Source of the DNA: an uncultured Oscillospiraceae bacterium
GTDB lineage: Bacteria; Bacillota; Clostridia; Oscillospirales; Acutalibacteraceae
NCBI GenBank assembly: GCA_900547095.1
Contig: URFG01000005.1
Location: 1-64,000 of the forward strand
Direction: 5' to 3'
Length of the DNA stretch: 64,000 nucleotides
Shown here one piece after another: positions 51,671 through 59,600 of this stretch (position 1 is its first letter; the number at the start of each line of letters is the position of its first letter). The position numbers and the translations under genes are program-made. The notes under the pieces are model-generated. The model saw nothing but the letters and a program-made list of their open reading frames with translations. It ran no database searches and had not been told where the DNA came from.

Positions 51671-54069
51671 TTATTCAATATGAATCGTAATCTTACCTAC
51701 TGTTTCATTTGTAAGATTTTGTTTCGGTTTCCCGCTTAAAAGCAATCTAGCTTTTTTCTTGCCGGAAATGGGGATCGACACAGAACTTATTACGGCAGTA
51801 CCGTTTTCATCCATAAACTGCCCGTAGACATTGCCGTTTTCCTGCGAATAATCGAAAGATACCGTGACTTTATTGTTGCCCTGATTTTCGACAGTGATCA
51901 GGTTGCCGTCAGTTGTCCATTCGCCTAAAGCATACTCGTGAGTTTCGGGATCCCAGTCGCCTTCGGTATAAGTATAGGTCATATCGCTCCAAATAACAGT
52001 AATACTTACGATCTCCGCTTCTTCATAGCCGCACTCTGAGCAAGCGCGCTTTCCTCCGGACCATTCGCCGAATGTGTGGTCGGCAGGGGTATCGGTGCTT
52101 TCGCACCTTAAGCACTTTTTATAATGCTGTGTTTCGGTTATCTGCCAGGTACCGTTTTCATAGTCGTGACCTAAAGCCGGAATAACCCTTTTGGAAGTTG
52201 CCGAGCAAAGAGAGCAAATTTGGCGCATATAGCCGATTTCTGTGCAGGTGGCAGCCGTGATCACATTTCCGGTGTCAGCATATTTATGCTGACACCTTAT
52301 ATTTACATTTGTTCTGAATCTTGCCGTGGTATAATTGCTCTGATCATCAGGCGTGAAAATAACATATTTACTCTGATTCAAGCCCGTCTGAGTAAGAATC
52401 TCATCGTTTTTTTCCAACTGAATGTTCCGGAAACCGCAGCCCCGTTATTAGGATTAATCATAGAACCGCCTACAAGCGAATGATTGCCTAATCTCGGACT
52501 TTTCGTAAGTTCAATTTCGGCGGTCGGAAAATCAGAAGGTTTTGGCGTGGCTTTAACAACCGTCAGTTCTGTTACAGGACCTGTTACCGTGGCGCTTTTG
52601 TAGGGAGCGTTATTTTCAGTGAGGGTGACTTTTGCATAGAAATAATACTTCTTGCCGACAATTAGATTTTCGGGGACCTGCAAACGGCGCCCGGATTCGT
52701 CTTTCGTATCATAAGTCGAATCCAAAAATTTTGCATTTGTTCCGTTAATATCACATTGATACAGCTCATAGGTATAATCATAATACTCCCTGCTGAGCGA
52801 AATTCCAAACATTGTTACACTTCTTTGACCGTATGGTATAGAAATGCTTGAACGCCAATCCGGTGTCGGATGGCCCACCCATTAAGCATAAAGTGTCTGA
52901 TTCTCGGTGATATCAACTGTCGACTTACTTGTGATCTCCCTGCCCTTGCCGTTACTTTTCGTAAACCAGCCTCCGAAACTGAAGTTATCCCGAGTGGGCA
53001 CCGGCAAGTCGCCGTATTTTTCGCTATAGGTCACGGTTTTGGTTTTTGTGCTTAAAGAGCCATTTCCGGCATCAAAGGTAACTGTAAGTTTTTTTAGAGT
53101 CCACCTCGCATAGAGCTTATGAGCGCCGTAAATTGAAACAATGGTAGAACCTGTCGCCTTACTGCCACCCGTGTTTGCTGTATACCACCCACCGAATTCA
53201 TAACCAAGTCTTGTAAGCGTAGGCAGTGCTCCGTATGATTTACCGTATGTTACAATGCGGGTAGTGGTGCTTAAAGCAGCGCCGTTAGGCTCTAAAGTGA
53301 CTAACTCTTCGGCGGTAATCGCGCCGAACTTAACATCGAATGTAATATCAAAGCAGTTTGTATATCTGGTTGCATACTGTGTACATGCCCAAAAGCCAAA
53401 GTTCAGTGAAACAGTCTGCGTATAATCAGTGTCGTTTTTATAAATGCACTTAACTACATTCGATTTCACCGCGTCTGTATCTATATAGCGCGTTTTGCCA
53501 TCGCCATTTTTAGCGGATTTCCCAACTCGGTATCCTCTAAGCAGTGCCTGACCGTTATCTGATCCGTAAGCGGCAGAGGAAGCCGTGTCTTTAGTGGCAA
53601 GTTTTATCACAGTATCATCAGGCGCGGGATTTTCGCCGAAATAAAGCACTTCAAAGCTGGCTGCCGCAGTTGCTTTTGTGCTTGATGTAATTTGTTTCGC
53701 ACTGATTAATGTAAAAATCTGATCCAAAGTGCAGGTCGTATGAGCCGGAAGTTTAAGACTTGTTGTAAAGGGATAATAAACATATTCGTAGTTTTTATCC
53801 TGGTCGGTTTTAAAGTTTATTCGTTTCCCGTTACTTATTTCGGTTTCTGACTTTACAATAGTGGGCTGACCTTGTAGATATGCTCCGACACCCATACTTG
53901 TAATATCTTTTCCGGGGTTCCAACAAGATCTATAAGGCTTTCCGAATTTTACGCTCGGGCTCGCTATAGCGTCTGCAGCTTTAGCTTTCATAGGTGCAGC
54001 TATGTAAAGCAGACTAAGACCTAAGCACAGACACAGTGCCACGCTTTCAATTCTTTTTAAGAGAGTCAT
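51671..54069 (-). pseudogene. Broken secreted protein with InlB-type repeats
   Basis: A secreted protein of about 800 residues split into three reading frames. The first part (54069-52882) has a signal peptide (residues 1-30), a beta-rich region and two InlB/Flg_new repeats (RLGYEFGGWYTANTGGSKAT, NFSFGGWFTKSNGKG), ending QTLYA at a stop at 52882-52884 where a Lys or Arg codon is usual before TrpVal; the frame then reads on in the same frame (WVGHPTPDWRSS). The second part (52878-52378) ends at a frameshift in a 7-A run (minus strand; 52407-52413). The third (52417-51671) carries Cys-rich modules (CSLCSATSKRVIPALGH, GKRACSECGYEE). No sortase motif. Whether this is decay, phase variation or sequencing error cannot be told here. 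Confidence 0.8.
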
Positions 54070-54697
54070 CTATCCTATGCTCCTTTTACAGTATCAGTCA
54101 ATTCGTTTTATATCTTTAAGGAAAGCTGAAGACAAACGGCAAAAAATTCTTTCATATATAGGTAGTATAACATAAAATCAAAGGATTTAAGCCTATGTAC
54201 GGCGACAGCCGCGTCGCACAGCAGTGCGACTATTTTATTGTTTCAATGAATTTTTACGAAAATTTTTGATTTTCTTAATGCCGTAAGGCATTTTGACAGC
54301 GCTTTACCGCTGTCAGTTTGAATTCATTATAACACGTTCACCTATGAACGAATCAAGCGTTTTTATAACTTAAAAACAAAAAAATTCCTCTGACTTTTCA
54401 GTTTTCGGAATTATATGTGACTGATATAAAAAAACAGCACGGGTTGTAATAAGTAAAAATCCCGTACACAAATCTGTTGATAATCTGTATTTGTAACGAA
54501 TTTTATTAATCCGTCGGCGAAGCCGACACCGAACTTATTACCTCTTACCTATTACTTTTTACTTCCAAAGCCACAAAGGCGTTTTTTTAGTGAAGAGTGA
54601 ATAGTGAAAAGGTAAAAGTTAAAGTCCCAAAGACTTTCGCCTTTGGGACTTTGGCTCTGTTGTTCAAAAAAGAACCGGTCAAAAACCGAGGATTTTC
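54070..54697. other. Hairpin-rich non-coding stretch
   Basis: 628 bases with no credible gene. It contains many short perfect hairpins: GTCGCAC with GTGCGAC (54213-54230), ATGCCGTAAGGCAT (54279-54292), GACAGCGCTTTACCGCTGTC (54296-54315), CGTTCACCTATGAACG (54335-54350), GTCGGCGAAGCCGAC (54513-54527) and CCCAAAGACTTTCGCCTTTGGG (54633-54654). Promoters for the pseudogene may lie near 54100-54170. Part is shared with 58799-58847. Confidence 0.6.
54515..54566. repeat. Direct repeat, copy 1 (about 50 bp)
   Basis: Begins CGGCGAAGCCG and runs ACTTATTACCTCTTAC...ACTTCC; a close copy in the same orientation is at 58799-58847. Confidence 0.6.
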
Positions 54698-55009
54698 TTA
54701 TTTTATATATTGTATTTTTTCCATAGCAGATTTCTTTATTGCTGTTTCTCCACCAAAATCTACACAATATTGGTAATGAGTAATCGCTTTGTTGTTTTCA
54801 TATGATTTTTCATATATCTCGCCCAACCGATAATGAACAATTAGTTTCCCGAGATTATCAAGTTTTGGAAATTTTCGTTCTAACATATTAAGATTATACT
54901 TTTCAACAGTTTTATAGTCCCCCATTGCACGGTCGCCTTTTAATATTGCATCTGCCAAACCATTGCGCATAATACCTAATTTTTGCTTTCTTATCATTTG
55001 TTCCGTCAT
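54698..55009 (-). CDS. Short TPR-like hypothetical protein
   Basis: A 103-residue basic, helical reading frame. LIVHYRLGEIYEKSYENNKA and AITHYQYCVDFGGETAIKKS read as TPR-like repeats. It starts at ATG 55009, 7 bases from the end of the 23 bp palindromic repeat, so its 5' end may be missing. No function can be assigned and it may be a fragment. Confidence 0.45.
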   Translation of the reverse strand: MTEQMIRKQKLGIMRNGLADAILKGDRAMGDYKTVEKYNLNMLERKFPKLDNLGKLIVHYRLGEIYEKSYENNKAITHYQYCVDFGGETAIKKSAMEKIQYIK

Positions 55010-55015
55010 TGAACA

Positions 55016-55038
55016 ACACAGAGAACCGTCCCCTGTGT
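55016..55038. repeat. Inverted repeat copy A bounding the transporter/PHP cassette
   Basis: ACACAGAGAACCGTCCCC with TGTGT: an imperfect palindrome. Its 18 base core, read on the minus strand as ACACAGGGGACGGTTCTC, is identical to 58742-58759 in the opposite orientation. Confidence 0.7.
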
Positions 55039-55160
55039 CCTGTAAGTTTGCTTTTCAAAAGCTCATATCCGTCTTCTCTCCCCTGTAGCACGCGGGAGAG
55101 TGCACGACAAATAGCAGCTTGCAAAGTTTTCTCCTCAAGCCCCTTCGAAAAATCACAATA
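55039..55160 (-). pseudogene. Possible recombinase fragment
   Basis: Between the repeat and the transporter stop, the minus strand reads CDFSKGLEEKTLQAAICRAL then SRVLQGREDGYELLKSKL with no start codon of its own. This resembles the C-terminal helical part of some large serine recombinases, but the piece is only about 40 residues. It may be the remnant of a mobile element. Confidence 0.3.
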
Positions 55161-56393
55161 TCAGTCAAGCAAGTGCGCCTTGTCTGTTTTTATAGCAAGC
55201 AAGGAAAAGCCGGTACCGAGCACCGTAACTCCTCCCCATACCGCAACTACCGCGCTCCAACCGCCGAACTTCAGAATTATCGGAAACAACAGACTTGCAC
55301 CCGATGCAGAAATATAAGATGTAAAATCGAAAAAACCTGTTATGCCCGAAATAAGTCCTGTGCACGAAAAATGCAGCACATACATGCTGAAAATCATATT
55401 ACAGGCACCTGTCATCGCAGCGCTTGCCAAAAACAGCGCGGTTATTGACAGCACTGCAAATCCGCTCCCGCACATATAAACTATGCCAAACATAATAACC
55501 GAGAAGGCAAACAGTATTGCACACATGACCTTCTCTTTGTATTCGACAAGCTTTGCAAGGTACATTGTAATAAAGGTGCCGAGAATATTTGTAAGAGGTA
55601 AAATTGTAGAAATAGCCGCCGCTGTTTTGCTGCCTACCGAAAAGTTCTGCGCAATGAAGGTAGGAATCCAGAATGATACCGCGTTACGTATTATTCCGTA
55701 TAAAAGAGTGACCATGATCATGGAGAAAAAGCCTATGTTTAAAAACAGATTTTTAAAATTAGTTATTTCAAATTTTTTGAGTGTTTCGGTAAGCTTGCAT
55801 ATCATTTTGCGTTTTTCCATGTAGACGCTTAGTATTAAATATAAAACGGCAATAGCAATAAGCAGTCCGCCGGAAATAAAAAACGGAACACCGCTGCTGC
55901 CGCATGCCGACCCACAAAGAGCAAGAATGTAGGTTATAAGCGTACCGACAACCGATGCTGCTGTCATCAGTGTAATAAGGACTCGTCCTACTGCACGTTC
56001 AGTGTTCTCTCCGATGATTTTTGACATCGGTCCCCAAAGCATAGAGCAGAAAAACCCGCATGCTCCCCACATCAGTATGCCGGCTGTCTGCGAGCTGCAA
56101 AACGGGGAAAAAAATAACATAAGTCCGGACACCGCAAGTCCTGTCGGCACCATATATTTCGCGTCTATTTTATTTCCTAAAAATCCGTTTATAAGCTGAC
56201 CTATGCCGTAACACAGCAAGAGTGCGCTCCCCATTTTTCCGAGCGCACTTTCGCTGAAAACGCCAAGCTCTGTAAGCTGAGGCATTACGGCACTGAGTAT
56301 ATTCCTGCCCGTATAGCAGCCCGCGTATGCAAGACAGCATGCTGTCCCTATCCAAACAGCGTTTTTTGATTTTGTCGTTAAGTTATTTTTCAT
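55161..56393 (-). CDS. MFS transporter of the organophosphate:phosphate antiporter type
   Basis: A 410-residue, 12-helix carrier. The opening CLAYAGCYTGRNILSAVMPQL, FFCSMLWGPMSKIIGENTERA and the long middle loop fit the OPA family (GlpT/UhpT), which swaps an organic phosphate for phosphate. Tandem after a DeoR regulator and opposite a PHP phosphoesterase, it likely imports a phosphorylated compound; the exact solute is unknown. It overlaps the regulator by 11 bases. Confidence 0.85.
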   Translation of the reverse strand: MKNNLTTKSKNAVWIGTACCLAYAGCYTGRNILSAVMPQLTELGVFSESALGKMGSALLLCYGIGQLINGFLGNKIDAKYMVPTGLAVSGLMLFFSPFCSSQTAGILMWGACGFFCSMLWGPMSKIIGENTERAVGRVLITLMTAASVVGTLITYILALCGSACGSSGVPFFISGGLLIAIAVLYLILSVYMEKRKMICKLTETLKKFEITNFKNLFLNIGFFSMIMVTLLYGIIRNAVSFWIPTFIAQNFSVGSKTAAAISTILPLTNILGTFITMYLAKLVEYKEKVMCAILFAFSVIMFGIVYMCGSGFAVLSITALFLASAAMTGACNMIFSMYVLHFSCTGLISGITGFFDFTSYISASGASLLFPIILKFGGWSAVVAVWGGVTVLGTGFSLLAIKTDKAHLLD

Positions 56394-57180
56394 TTTTACA
56401 CTCCGCTATTTCAAGCCTGCAGCCGCTTTGCTTACAACGATCCCTGAAGCTTTTGCTTATTTTGTACTTGTCGTCCGTTATTATCATATCAAGCTCATCG
56501 ATAGAGCAGATGTGATAGAAGCTGTGTTTTCCGAATTTGTCACTGTCAGCGAGCAGATAGCGCTTTTCCGCTATACTGCATAATTTTTTAGTAAAAACAC
56601 CGTGACTTGTTTCCCATGACATTATTCCCTCGCTGTTTACCGCAGTTGCACCGATAAATGCCTTGTCCGCTATAAATAGTGACAGCATTTCATTGGTGAG
56701 CGGACTGTACGCGCAGTCCGTTTCCGGATCAATATCTCCTCCGAGCATGATTATATCTCCGTCAAAATCTTCGTGCTTGCGTTTGTCTGCAAGAATTTGA
56801 GAAATTTTCAGAGAGTTTGTTATTATCTTTATACCTGTGACTCCGTTTATTTCAGATACAAAGCTTTCTATATCGGTTCCCGTATCAACGGCGATAATGT
56901 CGTTGTCCTCAATGAGCTTTGCGGCACGCTTGCCGATACATCTCTTTTGATCAGGCGCTTTTAAAACGCGGACTTCGTATTTTTCCTCTCGAACAGGACG
57001 CCTTGTGCAGATTGCGCCGCCGTGGACCTTCTTAATTTTTTCTTCTTTTATAATCTCGTTTAAGTCTCTCCGTATTGTCTCCCCGGAAACATTAAAATGT
57101 TTCGCAAGCTCCGAAATATATGCTTTGCCCTCAGTATATATTATTTTTATTATTTCTGCTCTTCTTTGATCTGTCAGCAT
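56383..57180 (-). CDS. DeoR/GlpR family transcriptional repressor
   Basis: A 265-residue sugar-phosphate-responsive repressor. The N-terminal HTH is RRAEIIKIIYTEGKAYISEL with FNVSGETIRRDLNEI; the C-terminal sensor has IAVDTGTDIESFVSEI and GATAVNSEGIMSWET. GlpR-type regulators bind phosphorylated sugars or polyols. It is transcribed with the transporter and divergent from the PHP gene, so it probably controls both. Confidence 0.92.
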   Translation of the reverse strand: MLTDQRRAEIIKIIYTEGKAYISELAKHFNVSGETIRRDLNEIIKEEKIKKVHGGAICTRRPVREEKYEVRVLKAPDQKRCIGKRAAKLIEDNDIIAVDTGTDIESFVSEINGVTGIKIITNSLKISQILADKRKHEDFDGDIIMLGGDIDPETDCAYSPLTNEMLSLFIADKAFIGATAVNSEGIMSWETSHGVFTKKLCSIAEKRYLLADSDKFGKHSFYHICSIDELDMIITDDKYKISKSFRDRCKQSGCRLEIAECKNEK

Positions 57181-57225
57181 ATTTTACCTCCTTGTTCCAA
57201 TTAATTATATCACGCAAATCCAAAT

Positions 57226-57249
57226 AAATCAACTAAAATTTATTGATTT
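57226..57249. promoter_or_regulatory. Possible DeoR operator
   Basis: AAATCAA (57226-57232) and TTGATTT (57243-57249) form an inverted repeat with a 10 base spacer, immediately upstream of the -35 box of the PHP gene. Confidence 0.55.
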
Positions 57250-57252
57250 GTG

Positions 57253-57281
57253 TTGACTTTTGCGGAAATGGGTGTTATAAT
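57253..57281 (+). promoter_or_regulatory. Sigma-A-like promoter for the PHP gene
   Basis: TTGACT (57253-57258), a 17 base spacer and TATAAT (57276-57281). The AGGAGGAAA SD precedes the ATG at 57306. Confidence 0.75.
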
Positions 57282-57305
57282 CGTAAAAAAAAGGAGGAAA
57301 TATAA

Positions 57306-58610
57306 ATGTCTGTGGGTGTATCTAATTATGAGGTTTTTCCATGCGTGATATTGAGCGAAAAAAAGCAGAGGATTACAATAAAACCGTGCGGGGATGCGGC
57401 AAAATTTGAAGACGGGACGGAATATACCGTTTCTATACTTCCTACCGAACATTCCGAGGTTACATATATACTTGATTCAAATGTCTCTGAAAGCTGGGAC
57501 AGATACGATAAAATTACTGTAAAACCGCAAAACGGCGTTATTTCCTTTGAGTATATATTTGAAGACGAACAGCAGTGGGCGATAGATGTTTACCGTGACG
57601 GCGATACAAAACAGCTAAAACGTTTTTTTGTATATTCTATTTTTGAAGATTTGTATGAAAGACATCCGTATATGGGAGATTTGCATGCTCATTCCTGCCG
57701 TTCGGATGGCGCGGAGGAGCCTGCGGTTGTCGCCGCAAATTACCGCCGCGAAGGCTTTGATTTTATGGGTTTGACCGACCACAGCAAGTGGCGTCCGTCA
57801 CAGGAAGCTATTGATAAGTATGAAGGCGTTGATATAGATATTCTTCTGTGTCACGGCGAGGAGGTTCACCTTAAAGGCAATTTGCATATAGTGAATTTCG
57901 GCAGTGATTACAGTGTAAACGAATTGTATTATAAAAACGAAGAAGAAATTCATGCAATGATTGTCAAAGAATCGGAAACTCTTAAAACGCCTAAAGGTGT
58001 AAATCCGCTTGAGTATGCTTACCGCAAATGGGCTTGCGAGCAGATACGCAAAAGCGGCGGCCTTTGCATAATCCCGCATCCGTTTTGGATTCACGGACCG
58101 TATCAATACAACATGCGTTCAAAAATGCTGGATTATGTGTTTGAAAGCGGTATATATGATGCGTTCGAGCTGATTGGAGGTCAGTCGGTGCACGAAAACA
58201 ATCTTCAGATTGCTTTTTATAATGACCAGCTTCAAAAAGGAAGAAAAATACCTGTTGTCGGCTCCTCTGATTCTCACGGAACGGAGCCTGCCAGATATTT
58301 TAAACAGTCTAAAACCTTGGTGTTTGCTAAATCTCTTGACTGCAGCTCTGTGTGTCAGGCGGTAAAGGATTCATACAGTGTTGCAATCGATAGTATGCCG
58401 AACGAAAGTTACCGTGTTTACGGCAGCTTCAGACTGGTAAAATACGCAAGATTTTTACTTACGCATTATTTTCCGTATCACGACAGACTGTGTTTTGAAG
58501 AGGGACGACTTATGAGAGACTATATAAACGGCGATGAGAACGCTAAAAAAATGCTTTCGCTGCTTCACGGCAGAACCGAAAATTACAGAAAGAAAAAACT
58601 GGGAAGATAA
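57306..58610 (+). CDS. PHP domain phosphoesterase with N-terminal beta domain
   Basis: A 434-residue protein. Residues 1-115 form a beta-rich domain, then the PHP metal site HPYMGDLHAHSCRSDGAEEP (HxH) near residue 121, MGLTDHSKWRPSQE, CHGEEVHLKGNLHIVNFG, CIIPHPFWIHG and VVGSSDSHGTEPARYF. PHP enzymes hydrolyse phosphate mono- or diesters. With the OPA carrier and GlpR-type regulator it makes a plausible organophosphate import and dephosphorylation unit. No membrane segment or signal peptide is seen. Confidence 0.87.
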   Translation: MSVGVSNYEVFPCVILSEKKQRITIKPCGDAAKFEDGTEYTVSILPTEHSEVTYILDSNVSESWDRYDKITVKPQNGVISFEYIFEDEQQWAIDVYRDGDTKQLKRFFVYSIFEDLYERHPYMGDLHAHSCRSDGAEEPAVVAANYRREGFDFMGLTDHSKWRPSQEAIDKYEGVDIDILLCHGEEVHLKGNLHIVNFGSDYSVNELYYKNEEEIHAMIVKESETLKTPKGVNPLEYAYRKWACEQIRKSGGLCIIPHPFWIHGPYQYNMRSKMLDYVFESGIYDAFELIGGQSVHENNLQIAFYNDQLQKGRKIPVVGSSDSHGTEPARYFKQSKTLVFAKSLDCSSVCQAVKDSYSVAIDSMPNESYRVYGSFRLVKYARFLLTHYFPYHDRLCFEEGRLMRDYINGDENAKKMLSLLHGRTENYRKKKLGR

Positions 58611-58686
58611 ATACTATTTAGCGAAAGTTAGGCAAACGTGTTTCATAACCGCATTGGTGCCTTTTGCGGAAAGGCAGATTATAAAA

Positions 58687-58785
58687 ATGAAGTTGTTGAT
58701 TATTCGTCACGGCGACCCCGATTATTCTGTAGATTCGCTTAACACAGGGGACGGTTCTCGTCCTACAATAATCGCCTATGTGTAG
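58687..58785 (+). pseudogene. Truncated histidine phosphatase paralog
   Basis: Codons 1-18 read MKLLIIRHGDPDYSVDSL, closely matching the start of the full gene at 45155-45880, then run into the repeat at 58742 and a stop at 58783. The catalytic RHG is present but everything after it is lost, so it cannot be active. It marks a rearrangement boundary. Confidence 0.75.
58742..58759. repeat. Inverted repeat copy B bounding the transporter/PHP cassette
   Basis: ACACAGGGGACGGTTCTC, identical to the minus-strand reading of 55021-55038, 3.7 kb away. It cuts the truncated histidine phosphatase. Confidence 0.7.
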
Positions 58786-58798
58786 TGTAACATAAAAC

Positions 58799-58847
58799 CG
58801 GCGAAGCCGCAATACTTATTACCTCTTACATGTTATTTCTTACTTCC
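58799..58847. repeat. Direct repeat, copy 2 (about 50 bp)
   Basis: Begins CGGCGAAGCCG and contains ACTTATTACCTCTTAC and ACTTCC like the copy at 54515-54566. Followed to 58899 by a run (GTGAGGTAAGAGTGAAG) that is its approximate inverse and can fold on it. Confidence 0.55.
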
Positions 58848-58899
58848 CAAAAATCCCGCAATAAGTTTTGGGTGAGGTAAGAGTGAAGAGGTAAGAAGT

Positions 58900-58932
58900 A
58901 AAAATCCCGCCCACTTGCGTGAACGGGATTTT

Positions 58933-58933
<1 letters not shown>
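58900..58933 (-). terminator. Terminator of tRNA-Thr
   Basis: AAAAATCCCG (58900-58909) pairs with CGGGATTTTT (58924-58933), directly after the CCA of the tRNA. Confidence 0.85.
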
Positions 58934-59008
<75 letters not shown>

Positions 59009-59031
59009 ATATCGCTTATTGCGACTAGATT

Positions 59032-59060
59032 ATTATATTATAATAACGCGAAATTGTCAA
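59032..59060 (-). promoter_or_regulatory. Consensus promoter for tRNA-Thr
   Basis: TTGACA (59060-59055), exactly 17 bases and TATAAT (59037-59032): both boxes perfect, as expected for a stable RNA gene. Confidence 0.85.
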
Positions 59061-59070
59061 GAATTATTTT

Positions 59071-59099
59071 AAAAAAGGCTGAGATAATCTCAGCCTTTT
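59071..59099 (-). terminator. Terminator of the dCMP deaminase gene
   Basis: AAAAGGCTGAGAT (59073-59085) pairs with 59087-59099, followed on the minus strand by TTTTTT. Confidence 0.88.
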
Positions 59100-59586
59100 A
59101 ATTAAGCTTTAATTCAATGCTTTTTTTATCGGCGCTAAAAGCTCTGTATTTCACCTCAGCAAGGTCAAACATTCTTTTTGACGCCTTAACGCCGTCGGTA
59201 TCGGCATATTTATCGCTTAAATACACCACTTCTTTTATCCCCGACTGGATTATCGCTTTCGCACATTCGTTACAGGGGAAAAGAGTTGTATAAACAATAC
59301 TTCCTGCAACCGAGCCTGTGTGGCAGTTTAAAATTGCATTTAATTCGGCGTGGCAAACATAGAGATATTTTGATTTAAGGCCTTCTGACTTACCCCAGAA
59401 ATACTCTTCATCGTTATCGTTATGACTGCAAAAAGGCATACCGTTATACCCGACCGATAAAATTCGGTGATTTTTATCCACAATGCACGCTCCGACCTGC
59501 GTTGAAGGGTCCTTGCTTCTTAAAGAGGATAAAACCGCAATACCCATAAAATACTCATCCCAGGAAAGATAATCTTCTCTTTTCAT
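59098..59586 (-). CDS. comEB: Deoxycytidylate deaminase
   Basis: Deaminates dCMP (or a related nucleotide) to dUMP for thymidylate synthesis. It is 162 residues with zinc site HAELNAILNCHTG and PCNECAKAIIQSGI, and VGACIVDKNHRILSVGYNG. It is the ComEB family of Firmicutes. It starts 14 bases after the MFS gene's stop and is in the same operon. Confidence 0.93.
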   Translation of the reverse strand: MKREDYLSWDEYFMGIAVLSSLRSKDPSTQVGACIVDKNHRILSVGYNGMPFCSHNDNDEEYFWGKSEGLKSKYLYVCHAELNAILNCHTGSVAGSIVYTTLFPCNECAKAIIQSGIKEVVYLSDKYADTDGVKASKRMFDLAEVKYRAFSADKKSIELKLN

Positions 59587-59600
59587 AAGCTTTTGCCTCC

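Noticed and set aside
48200..54100. Complete prophage
   Set aside because: Only a lysin-like cluster is present; no terminase, portal, capsid, tail or integrase genes.
54190..54660. Retron or CRISPR-like array
   Set aside because: No reverse transcriptase or cas gene and no regular repeat-spacer spacing; hairpins differ in sequence.
58534..58785. 83-codon frame spanning the end of the PHP gene and the truncated phosphatase
   Set aside because: It is one frame joining the shadow of the PHP 3' end to the true fragment; only the part from 58687 has homology.
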